This document shows, piece by piece, positions 1-5,131 of a stretch of 8,871 nt of DNA (position 1 is its first letter; the number at the start of each line of letters is the position of its first letter). The position numbers were made by a program, and so were the translations under genes. This DNA comes from Nanobdellota archaeon (GTDB taxonomy: Archaea; Nanobdellota; Nanobdellia; Woesearchaeales; GW2011-AR15), in contig JAAXVZ010000040.1 of NCBI GenBank assembly GCA_013335235.1, positions 1 through 8,871 of the forward strand. Reading direction: 5' to 3'. The notes under the pieces were generated by a model, which worked only from the letters and a program-made list of their open reading frames with translations, searched no databases and was not told the DNA's origin.

Positions 1-107
1 ATTCAGGCACTGTCGAAAGCAAGTGGAGCTTCGAATCTCTGCCTGAATTTTTCTGGAAGATGGTAAAACTGAGATTTAATCTAAAACCGGCAATTGCCAA
101 TTCCTAG
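1..107 (+). CDS. C-terminal fragment of a protein, possibly a GT2-type glycosyltransferase
   Basis: A frame open from the left edge (first full codon at base 3) runs 34 codons to TAG at 105-107. The start lies outside the window. The peptide begins SGTVESKWSF and ends KPAIANS. The stretch ESKWSF followed by an aromatic/basic amphipathic segment (FFWKMVKLRF) resembles the region near the C-terminus of polyprenol-phosphate mannosyltransferase-like GT2 enzymes, where G-x-SKWS precedes membrane-associated helices. That is a family resemblance from memory on a very short piece. The codons look used (AAG, TTC, GAA, CTG), and the gene ends 60 bases before rpo10 on the same strand. A shorter open frame (bases 1-66) also enters from the edge but looks less protein-like. 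Coding status is fairly likely; the product is a guess. Confidence 0.45.
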   Translation, partial: SGTVESKWSFESLPEFFWKMVKLRFNLKPAIANS

Positions 108-136
108 ACAGTTTTTACTCGCCACAGGCAGATATA

Positions 137-145
137 TTTATAAAT
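137..145 (+). promoter_or_regulatory. TATA box of rpo10
   Basis: TTTATAAAT is centred about 26 bases before the ATG at 167, so transcription would start at or next to the start codon (a leaderless mRNA). No Shine-Dalgarno is visible between the two, in keeping with this. Confidence 0.7.
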
Positions 146-166
146 TCACCATTTTTTCTAGGTACT

Positions 167-367
167 ATGATTATCCCTATAAGATGCTGGTCATGTGGTA
201 AGCCTGTCGGTCACCTTTGGGAGGATTTCCTCGCCAAGACAAACAACAGGACAAAGAATGTCAAGGAGACACTGGACGAGCTAGGTTTAGAGAGATACTG
301 CTGCAGAGCTCAGTTCATGGGCCATGTCGACCTCTTGGAGACGACATCTGCATTCAAGAAATTCTGA
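167..367 (+). CDS. rpo10: DNA-directed RNA polymerase subunit Rpo10 (RpoN/RPB10)
   Basis: Small zinc-binding subunit of archaeal RNA polymerase, which docks with the Rpo3/Rpo11/Rpo12 assembly platform. The 66-residue product is the usual length for the family. It has the hallmark start MIIPIRCWSCGK, with C7 and C10 forming the first half of the zinc site, and the invariant paired cysteines C45-C46 in ERYCCR, followed by the conserved HVDLL segment (residues 53-57). The helix between them contains the typical LDELGLERYCC. The gene stands alone with its own TATA box. In many archaea it sits in the rpl13-rps9-rpo10 operon, so it appears relocated here. The start is fixed by homology and by the TATA spacing. 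Identification is secure. Confidence 0.96.
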   Translation: MIIPIRCWSCGKPVGHLWEDFLAKTNNRTKNVKETLDELGLERYCCRAQFMGHVDLLETTSAFKKF

Positions 368-413
368 CTTTTATTCTAATTTTCAATGTTTCTCATTAAT
401 ATCCTGCATTAGG

Positions 414-423
414 TTTAAATATA
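414..423 (+). promoter_or_regulatory. TATA box of the 299-aa gene
   Basis: TTTAAATATA lies about 28 bases before the ATG at 447, giving a leaderless or near-leaderless transcript. The preceding T-rich stretch (366-392) after the rpo10 stop may end rpo10 transcription. Confidence 0.6.
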
Positions 424-446
424 CTTACTTTTAAGTGGTAATTTAA

Positions 447-1346
447 ATGGTGCTAGAAGACAGGCTTGAGGAAATTATCACTTCAACAGATCTTGATGCA
501 CTTAAGTCTAATCTGAATCCTATTTTTCCACCTGGTCTCTCAATGAAGGATTTTATCCGATTGCTGGGTGAAGAGATCAAGGCGATGAATATCGACTATG
601 CAGTACCTGAAGATGGTTCTGTGTTTGGAGAAACAGGTTTGCCTGGCACAAAGCTGGTTTGCGGCAACCAGACAATCTATGTGCATGGGCTAGTCCATCC
701 GGGAGGCGGCATCCTCGAGAGACACAAGTTCTCGAAATCAAGGTACTTCTCTTATGTCCAGGATTGGATAATGCAGACAGACAACACGTTTAAGGGAACT
801 GCAGTTGTGCTAGAAGAAGGGTTGAAGAATACATTCAAATCGCCGAAAGGCTATGCGCCGCAGCATTTCCAAGTGCTTTTCGATATCTATGGAAACCTGA
901 CTCTTACAAATATATTGAAGACAAAGGCACAGCTTTTCCTGCATAGTAAGAAAGATGCCATGGCAGATTCTGTCCTTTTTGGAGGGATAGATGACCTTAT
1001 AGTCCTAAGGAAGCATTTCAACAAGGCAATCAGACCATTATACGACTTAGCTACAGAATTTAGGTTCAGGGAAGTAGGATTACCGCCTTACGTAGTTATT
1101 GGCGGCGGAATTTCTCTCTATCTTGCAGGCAGGGCCTACTCGCAGAACATAGAAGCGTCAACTGTCCACTATGTGACAGGATACATACACGAAGCGCAGA
1201 TACTAGGTTCCTATGAATGCGATGGACCAAGATTCCCTGCATGTGGCGGCATAGCAAAATCCACTGTTGAGGAACGAAGGGATCGCCTCATAAAACATAT
1301 GGCAAAAAAATCAGTGGACCTATACAAAAAAACTAAGCTTTCCTGA
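447..1346 (+). CDS. Unrecognised 299-aa cytosolic protein
   Basis: I do not recognise a family. There is no signal peptide and no membrane segment. An N-terminal acidic/helical part (residues 1-50) precedes a mixed region with a His/Gly-rich patch, IYVHGLVHPGGGILERHKF (77-95). A hydrophobic segment ends in a glycine turn, YVVIGGGISLYLAGRAYSQ (215-233). A Cys/His-containing segment, TGYIHEAQILGSYECDG (244-260), is followed by FPACGGIA (263-270). Cysteines are C72, C258 and C266; together with H80, H84 and H248 they could bind a metal, but that is speculation. The C-terminus is a basic helix (275-299). The full-length open frame, its own TATA box and normal composition support a real gene. Its 3' end overlaps the convergent tusA by 14 bases. 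Confidence 0.85.
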   Translation: MVLEDRLEEIITSTDLDALKSNLNPIFPPGLSMKDFIRLLGEEIKAMNIDYAVPEDGSVFGETGLPGTKLVCGNQTIYVHGLVHPGGGILERHKFSKSRYFSYVQDWIMQTDNTFKGTAVVLEEGLKNTFKSPKGYAPQHFQVLFDIYGNLTLTNILKTKAQLFLHSKKDAMADSVLFGGIDDLIVLRKHFNKAIRPLYDLATEFRFREVGLPPYVVIGGGISLYLAGRAYSQNIEASTVHYVTGYIHEAQILGSYECDGPRFPACGGIAKSTVEERRDRLIKHMAKKSVDLYKKTKLS

Positions 1347-1587
1347 TATACAACGTGTATAACCCCTCTTTCGGCTCTTTCATCCCTATGTACTCATTCT
1401 TTGTGGATTGGCACCAGGCAGGTATATCGCTCTCGACGCCTATATCGGTCGCCAGAATCTCTAGTGTCTGGCCAGGTTGCATTGTCTTCATCTGTTTTCC
1501 TAGCTTCACAATCGGCATTGGGCACAGCAGCCCTTTGCAGTCAAGTGTTGCGTCTGCCTTATAATCAATTGTCAAGTAATCAACCAT
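1333..1587 (-). CDS. tusA: TusA/SirA-family sulfur carrier protein
   Basis: TusA proteins carry sulfur as a cysteine persulfide and pass it between sulfurtransferases, for tRNA thiolation, cofactor synthesis or sulfur metabolism. The 84-residue product has the diagnostic active site DCKGLLCPMPIVKL, with C22 in the CPMP motif. It also has the second family motif, ATDIGVESDIPAWCQ (residues 46-60), and the usual two-layer fold length. The frame stays open to a GTG at 1596, but the archaeal Shine-Dalgarno AGGTGA (1593-1598) includes that GTG and lies six bases before the ATG at 1587, so ATG 1587 is the start. It is the last gene of the cysM-dsrE2-tusA operon, with 9 bases between the dsrE2 stop and this ATG. 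Its stop lies inside the 3' end of the convergent 299-aa gene. Family assignment is secure; the downstream acceptor is not known. Confidence 0.93.
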   Translation of the reverse strand: MVDYLTIDYKADATLDCKGLLCPMPIVKLGKQMKTMQPGQTLEILATDIGVESDIPAWCQSTKNEYIGMKEPKEGLYTLYIRKA

Positions 1588-1592
1588 TTTTT

Positions 1593-1598
1593 TCACCT
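1593..1598 (-). promoter_or_regulatory. Shine-Dalgarno site of tusA
   Basis: AGGTGA on the minus strand overlaps the dsrE2 TAG stop and lies six bases before ATG 1587. It decides the tusA start in favour of ATG 1587 over the upstream GTG 1596. Confidence 0.75.
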
Positions 1599-2196
1599 AT
1601 ATGAACAGCGTGATATCTGCGGAAGCAGCGCTCATCAGATATGTTGCCACACCTACATAGTTCTGTACCCTTGGATCAAAATCCTTGCCTTTTTCCATCC
1701 CGAAGATGCTCATAGCAAGAGTGCATGCCTGGATGTTCACTCCAGACTCATATGCTAAATCAATCTGTTCATCTAATCCCGCAATATTGTTCTCTTTCAT
1801 GAGCCTTGTTATCATAGTCTTCCCAAGCCCGAACATGTGCAAGCTCGATAGCTTTGCTCCCTCTGGACCTCCGGGAAGCATGTAGTGCAATGCGCTGTTC
1901 ATCGCATTTGTCCCTGCAGGTCTTGCACCGTGTTTCTGCAGAGTCTTCAGCCCCCAGAAAGTGAAGTACATATCGACGTCCATCTCCATCGCCCTTGCAC
2001 CATTCGCTATTATGAACGCTGGAAGGACGCGATCATACTCTCCGCTCCACACGACCAATGAGACTTTCTTTGCCCTCTCCTGGTCTGCCTTGTACTGGTC
2101 AAGGAGCGCTACATACTTAGGGATATTGTCAAGGCCGCCGAATGCGGCTTTCATCTTCTCAAGCTCAGCTGCTAGTGTCTCAAGATCTCCTGTCAT
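1597..2196 (-). CDS. dsrE2: DsrE2-type (DsrE/F/DrsH-like) sulfur carrier protein
   Basis: This protein belongs to the DsrE/DsrF/DrsH-like superfamily, DsrE2 branch, whose members bind sulfur on a conserved cysteine and exchange it with TusA and rhodaneses. The 199-residue product has a helical N-terminal extension (residues 1-44), then a Rossmann-like domain starting KVSLVVWSGEYDRVLPAF. The central region FTFWGL (79-83) is typical. The single cysteine C158 lies in VNIQACTLAMSIFGM, the position of the catalytic Cys in DsrE2. The family ending GVATYLMSAASADITLFI follows. DsrE2 proteins usually have a membrane-prone segment; here only moderately hydrophobic helices are seen. The start ATG at 2196 is preceded by GAGGT (2202-2206), which overlaps the stop of the upstream gene, so the two are translationally close. 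Being sandwiched between the cysteine synthase and tusA supports a sulfur-transfer role. Confidence 0.9.
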   Translation of the reverse strand: MTGDLETLAAELEKMKAAFGGLDNIPKYVALLDQYKADQERAKKVSLVVWSGEYDRVLPAFIIANGARAMEMDVDMYFTFWGLKTLQKHGARPAGTNAMNSALHYMLPGGPEGAKLSSLHMFGLGKTMITRLMKENNIAGLDEQIDLAYESGVNIQACTLAMSIFGMEKGKDFDPRVQNYVGVATYLMSAASADITLFI

Positions 2197-2201
2197 TTTT
2201 T

Positions 2202-2206
2202 ACCTC
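2202..2206 (-). promoter_or_regulatory. Shine-Dalgarno site of dsrE2
   Basis: GAGGT on the minus strand overlaps the TGA stop of the cysteine synthase gene (2205-2207) and lies five bases before ATG 2196, indicating translation from a polycistronic message. Confidence 0.65.
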
Positions 2207-3110
2207 ATAGATATTTTGCATAATTGCCTAGGTACTTGAATGCGTCATCCGGCGAGATGACGACACCAAGCCCTGAATTTATCTTTGCTATCTCTCTTGC
2301 TGCATACAGAATCGCGCCTGTTGTCGGGCCGACCAATATCCCTGTCTTCCTCGCAAGCTCTATACCTGTGTGATACGCTGCATCATCTTCGACAGGTATC
2401 ACCTCATCAACCAAGGACTTGTCGAGTATCTTCGGTACATACTGTGCAGGAAGGCCAGTTATCCTCTTCATGCCCGGAAGGTTATGGTCTGGCCGAGTCG
2501 GCTCTATCGCTATTATCTTGATATCAGGGTTCTGCTCTTTCAAATAGCGGCCGACACCTGTGAGTGTCCCGCCAGTTCCAAAGCCAGCGAAGAAATAATT
2601 TATCTTGCCTTCTGTCTGCTTCCAGATCTCAGGGCCAGTTCCCATGTAATGGGCCATCACATTCCACTCGTTCTCATATTGATTTGGGGAGACATACTTT
2701 CCGGCATAAGCCGGGCTTGTGACAAGGCCGTTGACAAGGCCGCGGGCGCCTTCATTAGGATAGACCGGACAGAGATTATCATCTGCCTCCCAAAGTTCCT
2801 GGACGCCGAGCAGCCTGAGGAGCATCTTCTTCTCCTCTGGAACTCTTTCAGGGACAGCGATCTCGACAGGGATGCCTAGTGAGTTGCATAACGCAGCCAA
2901 CGCAAGCCCAGTATTGCCAGATGAAGGCTCTACTAATGTCTGCCCTTCCTTTATGTCAAGATGCTGTATCATCGACAGCGCCACCCTGTCTTTTATGGAA
3001 CCAAGCGGGTTGACTCTCTCGAGTTTCACATATAGGCTGAAGTCCGGGCTAGGGTTGAACCTGGGCCCGACATTGACCATTGGCGTCGGCTCGTCTATGT
3101 TTCCTATCAT
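2205..3110 (-). CDS. PLP-dependent cysteine synthase, CysK/CysM family (CysM-like)
   Basis: This fold-type II PLP enzyme makes cysteine by adding sulfur to an activated serine. Visible motifs, numbered from ATG 3110: NPLGSIKDR with the PLP lysine K40; the substrate loop EPSSGNTG (61-68); HYMGTGPEI (154-162); the phosphate-cup loop GFGTGGTLTGVGRYL (176-190); and GPTTGA (261-266), where most relatives have a Ser/Thr near the PLP ring nitrogen. HYMGTGPE and the ending PDDAFKYLGNYAKYL are closer to mycobacterial CysM (O-phosphoserine sulfhydrylase) than to classical CysK, and a basic pair K215-R216 falls near its phosphate-binding Arg. Substrate preference is therefore inferred, not shown. Starting at ATG 3110 cuts off the usual N-terminus: the frame upstream reads VYNSIAE just before MIGN, matching the family's N-terminal helix. 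The true start is probably upstream, likely ATA 3143 behind a strong Shine-Dalgarno. First gene of the sulfur operon. Confidence 0.93.
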   Translation of the reverse strand: MIGNIDEPTPMVNVGPRFNPSPDFSLYVKLERVNPLGSIKDRVALSMIQHLDIKEGQTLVEPSSGNTGLALAALCNSLGIPVEIAVPERVPEEKKMLLRLLGVQELWEADDNLCPVYPNEGARGLVNGLVTSPAYAGKYVSPNQYENEWNVMAHYMGTGPEIWKQTEGKINYFFAGFGTGGTLTGVGRYLKEQNPDIKIIAIEPTRPDHNLPGMKRITGLPAQYVPKILDKSLVDEVIPVEDDAAYHTGIELARKTGILVGPTTGAILYAAREIAKINSGLGVVISPDDAFKYLGNYAKYL

Positions 3111-3149
3111 CTCAGCTATGCTGTTATATACTCTGTTTACTATTCTCCA

Positions 3150-3157
3150 TCACCTTT
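3150..3157 (-). promoter_or_regulatory. Strong Shine-Dalgarno site upstream of the cysteine synthase gene
   Basis: AAAGGTGA on the minus strand is the best ribosome site in the window, yet it lies about 40 bases before ATG 3110, too far to serve it. It is six bases before an in-frame ATA at 3143-3141. The ATG overlapping it (3150-3148) opens only an 8-codon frame in another phase. The site therefore argues for an N-terminal extension of the cysteine synthase. Confidence 0.6.
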
Positions 3158-3407
3158 CCAGAATGAATCTTAGAATGTTAGCATGATGCCAACAAAAATA
3201 TGAGTGCTAATTGTCAATGAGAGTTGCTGCTAGCAACAGAAACAACAAAGCCAGGTTGAAGACCTTGATTGCATTGGGAGAAAGATGCAAGTGGTATTCT
3301 TAAATATATTGCTTAACTGCTCATTCCCTCACAACGCAACGAAGAGGGCATTCTATCAATAATTTCTAGACTCAATGCGTGCTGCGGAGCTTACTTTCTT
3401 AGATAAC
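3158..3407. other. Intergenic region between divergent genes, with a short hairpin
   Basis: No convincing gene is seen. A perfect 6-bp inverted repeat, GTTGCT-gct-AGCAAC, sits at 3223-3237. An AT-rich TAAATATATT at 3301-3310 resembles a TATA box, but nothing recognisable starts about 25 bases after it. On the minus strand CATATTTTT (3194-3202) could be the TATA box of the sulfur operon, giving a leader of roughly 15-20 bases before the Shine-Dalgarno. A 28-codon plus-strand ORF at 3217-3303 is listed separately. No tRNA or CRISPR-like structure was found. Confidence 0.5.
3217..3303 (+). CDS. Doubtful 28-codon ORF, possible gene remnant
   Basis: ATG 3217 to TAA 3301 encodes MRVAASNRNNKARLKTLIAL followed by GERCKWYS. 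The segment KARLKTLIALGERCKWY loosely recalls the start of HNH-nuclease domains, where LGxxCxxC precedes the catalytic part, but the second cysteine would be Tyr and the rest of the domain is missing. There is no Shine-Dalgarno and no well-placed TATA box, and a hairpin overlaps its first codons. It may be chance, a micro-protein or a decayed fragment. I favour chance or remnant. Confidence 0.15.
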   Translation: MRVAASNRNNKARLKTLIALGERCKWYS

Positions 3408-3416
3408 TTTATATAT
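3408..3416 (+). promoter_or_regulatory. TATA box of the 217-aa gene
   Basis: TTTATATAT is centred 26 bases before the ATG at 3438, predicting a leaderless transcript. TGAGGG at 3423-3428 looks like a Shine-Dalgarno but would lie upstream of the predicted transcription start, so it is probably coincidental. Confidence 0.65.
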
Positions 3417-3437
3417 AATTGATGAGGGACGACAAAT

Positions 3438-4091
3438 ATGATTACTGCGTATGTAGATATGCAAGAGGAAAAGGTTTGGGATTTCATGCTAGACCTTGGT
3501 CAGAATCAGAAGTTTAGGGAAATTCCAAAAGTAAGGTATGATTATCCAAACAAGGAGATATCTATTTCAGAAGAGGTTCTGGTTTTTGGAACGCTCCTCG
3601 AGCAAAGATTATCTGGTGGAGATTATGATAAGATTCATGAGCTGATGAGTCAATTTCGACTCTATACAGAGGTCACTGATTCAAGATTCGGGAAGGTTGT
3701 GTGGATTGAAAGATATGAGGGAAACGATGTTGATATCCCTCGGGTTCTTGTGCCGACAATGAAACAAGTCTTGTTTGTGAATGGATTTTATACGGACACA
3801 GAAGAAAGATTTTTGCCAGATTATAACGGCAGTGAAACAGCTTTGCCATGGTTCAGGATAGTTGATAGGCCTGTTTCTGGTATTTCTTCTGAGACACTGA
3901 AAGACAAAATAAAGTCATTTATCCCACATGCTGTTGAAGAATTGAAAAATATGGAAGATACAGAAGCAGTGGAAAGGACTGCTGCAAAAAAAAATTTTCA
4001 GACTTCTCAAACGAATCTTTCAGGTGGAATCACGTTTAATATATACCATGGAGAGATAAAGCCGTATATTGCACCAAATTTACTTCGATAG
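3438..4091 (+). CDS. Unrecognised 217-aa cytosolic protein, AT-rich
   Basis: I recognise no family. The product has no cysteine, no signal peptide and no membrane segment. It is rich in Asp, Glu, Lys and aromatics and reads as alpha/beta: predicted strands around IPKVRYDYPNKEISIS (29-44), GKVVWIERYEG (85-95) and RVLVPTMKQVLFVNGFY (101-117), then an amphipathic helix SETLKDKIKSFIPHAVEELKN (150-170). A nine-A run at 3986-3994 followed by four Ts lies near codon 184, so the last 33 residues depend on that homopolymer being called correctly. Codons lean to GAA, GAT, AAA and TTT more than in the flanking genes, which could reflect recent acquisition. It has its own promoter and is alone in its orientation. 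Its stop codon directly abuts the stop of the convergent M29 gene at 4092. Confidence 0.8.
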   Translation: MITAYVDMQEEKVWDFMLDLGQNQKFREIPKVRYDYPNKEISISEEVLVFGTLLEQRLSGGDYDKIHELMSQFRLYTEVTDSRFGKVVWIERYEGNDVDIPRVLVPTMKQVLFVNGFYTDTEERFLPDYNGSETALPWFRIVDRPVSGISSETLKDKIKSFIPHAVEELKNMEDTEAVERTAAKKNFQTSQTNLSGGITFNIYHGEIKPYIAPNLLR

Positions 4092-5060
4092 CTAACCTAG
4101 AAAATTTATTTTTTTTATAATGATACTCGGCTGCATCTCCTTGATATATACATAGTCCTGGTGCCATACATTCTCTTTTTTCCGGAATGAAGACGGGCTG
4201 GTTGTCCCGCCGAGATGCTCTGACCTGCCCAGCGCTATATGAAGCCCGAGCTTCTCATCAAGGAGCGTTCTGCCGCACGGCTTTATCCCGAAGTCAGAGA
4301 GGACGCCAAAAGCAAGCTCAGCTATGTTCCCGACAGCAGGATCTTCTTTTATTTTATCCATCAATTCATCTGGAAATAGAGAAGAGACAATCTTATTCTG
4401 CTCTACCTTGAATATGTTCACTTTCCCCTCCCTTTCAATCGGAAGATAGCCTTCTGTCTTACTGTCTTCTTCATTCGGGACTATGAACGCTTCCCCGCTT
4501 GGAAGATTGATGACACACCCTTTCTCTGTGCAGACACCGTCATCTTTTTTTGGCACCCTGTTTCTCAGGTCAAAATGCATGAAATACTCTTTCTGGAGAG
4601 CTTGGAACACAATGTCTACTGACTTTGATTTTTTCAGCCGCTCATACTTCTCGCTGACTTTTTTTCCTAACAAATCGTAATCTACCTCTAAGGCAGCCAG
4701 CATCTTTTCCGAGAACCCAGGCATCGAAGCTGCACGTATTCCGTATTTTTTCCCGAAGGCTTTTAATGGTGCTGTTGCAGAATATTCTGTCAGGGCTATG
4801 ACAACTGTGCTGTCTTTCATTACATCTTCTATTGCTGCAGGTTGCCCATCTAGGAATATCGTCAATGGAAGGTCTGCATTGTTTGCGCCTGTGGCCCTAT
4901 ATGTGCCTAATCTGGTGAAGCAAATCTTGCTAAGGTCTGTCCTGAGGAGGTCGGCAAACCCGATCCTCCAAATCCATGTGCTGCCCATATCATCTGCAGC
5001 ATCGTATAGTATCAATACCCTGTCTTTGCTTTCCAGCTTGAATATCTTCGTTAGATCCAT
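4092..5060 (-). CDS. M29-family (aminopeptidase T-like) metallopeptidase homologue
   Basis: M29 enzymes are two-metal aminopeptidases (COG2309, aminopeptidase T/PepS) acting in the cytosol on peptide N-termini. The C-terminal half of this 322-residue protein carries the whole signature. LPSGEAFIVPNE (186-197) matches the conserved LPxGE loop. The five metal ligands of the family are visible as E248 (NIAELAFG), E269 (DEK), H274 in HIALG, and H300/D302 in the H-x-D pair VWHQDYV; SEHLGG (280-285) is also typical. The N-terminal half (1-130, DRVLILYDAADDMGS...) is a divergent Rossmann-like region. Length is below the usual 360-410, mostly from a shortened N-terminal half. An alternative is a related enzyme such as a NicX-type ring-cleaving dioxygenase, which shares the fold and ligands. 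It is monocistronic, leaderless, and divergent from the secreted-protein gene. Confidence 0.85.
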   Translation of the reverse strand: MDLTKIFKLESKDRVLILYDAADDMGSTWIWRIGFADLLRTDLSKICFTRLGTYRATGANNADLPLTIFLDGQPAAIEDVMKDSTVVIALTEYSATAPLKAFGKKYGIRAASMPGFSEKMLAALEVDYDLLGKKVSEKYERLKKSKSVDIVFQALQKEYFMHFDLRNRVPKKDDGVCTEKGCVINLPSGEAFIVPNEEDSKTEGYLPIEREGKVNIFKVEQNKIVSSLFPDELMDKIKEDPAVGNIAELAFGVLSDFGIKPCGRTLLDEKLGLHIALGRSEHLGGTTSPSSFRKKENVWHQDYVYIKEMQPSIIIKKINFLG

Positions 5061-5085
5061 AGCTTCAATTTCTGTTGAACTTTAG

Positions 5086-5093
5086 TTAAATAT
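5086..5093 (-). promoter_or_regulatory. TATA box of the M29-type gene
   Basis: On the minus strand TATTTAAC (5093 to 5086) is centred about 29 bases before ATG 5060, giving a leaderless message. It abuts the oppositely oriented TATA box of the secreted-protein gene. Confidence 0.5.
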
Positions 5094-5100
5094 TTATATC
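5093..5100 (+). promoter_or_regulatory. TATA box of the Cys-rich secreted-protein gene
   Basis: TTTATATC precedes ATG 5132 by about 36 bases, so transcription should start near 5120 and leave a leader of about 10 bases. That leader contains GGTGA (5123-5127). This is one of the few promoter-proximal genes here that pairs a short leader with a ribosome site. Confidence 0.5.
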
Positions 5101-5122
5101 TTAATCATGAAATGTATTATTT

Positions 5123-5127
5123 GGTGA
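5123..5127 (+). promoter_or_regulatory. Shine-Dalgarno site of the secreted-protein gene
   Basis: GGTGA lies four bases before ATG 5132 and fixes that start, which is also directly followed by a signal peptide. Confidence 0.7.
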
Positions 5128-5131
5128 AATC

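Noticed and set aside
1..48. ATTCAGG (1-7) can pair with CCTGAAT (42-48), with inner stems 8-11/22-25 and 26-28/37-39 and a TTCGAAT loop resembling the end of a tRNA.
   Set aside because: The T-arm would need an 8-base loop, no anticodon arm fits, and the same bases form a good protein-coding frame ending at 107.
1588..1596. GTG at 1596 as the tusA start, adding three residues.
   Set aside because: That GTG is part of the AGGTGA Shine-Dalgarno, which is correctly spaced for ATG 1587.
2370..2879. Plus-strand 169-codon frame opposite the cysteine synthase gene.
   Set aside because: The minus-strand gene carries all the family motifs; the plus-strand product has no recognisable features.
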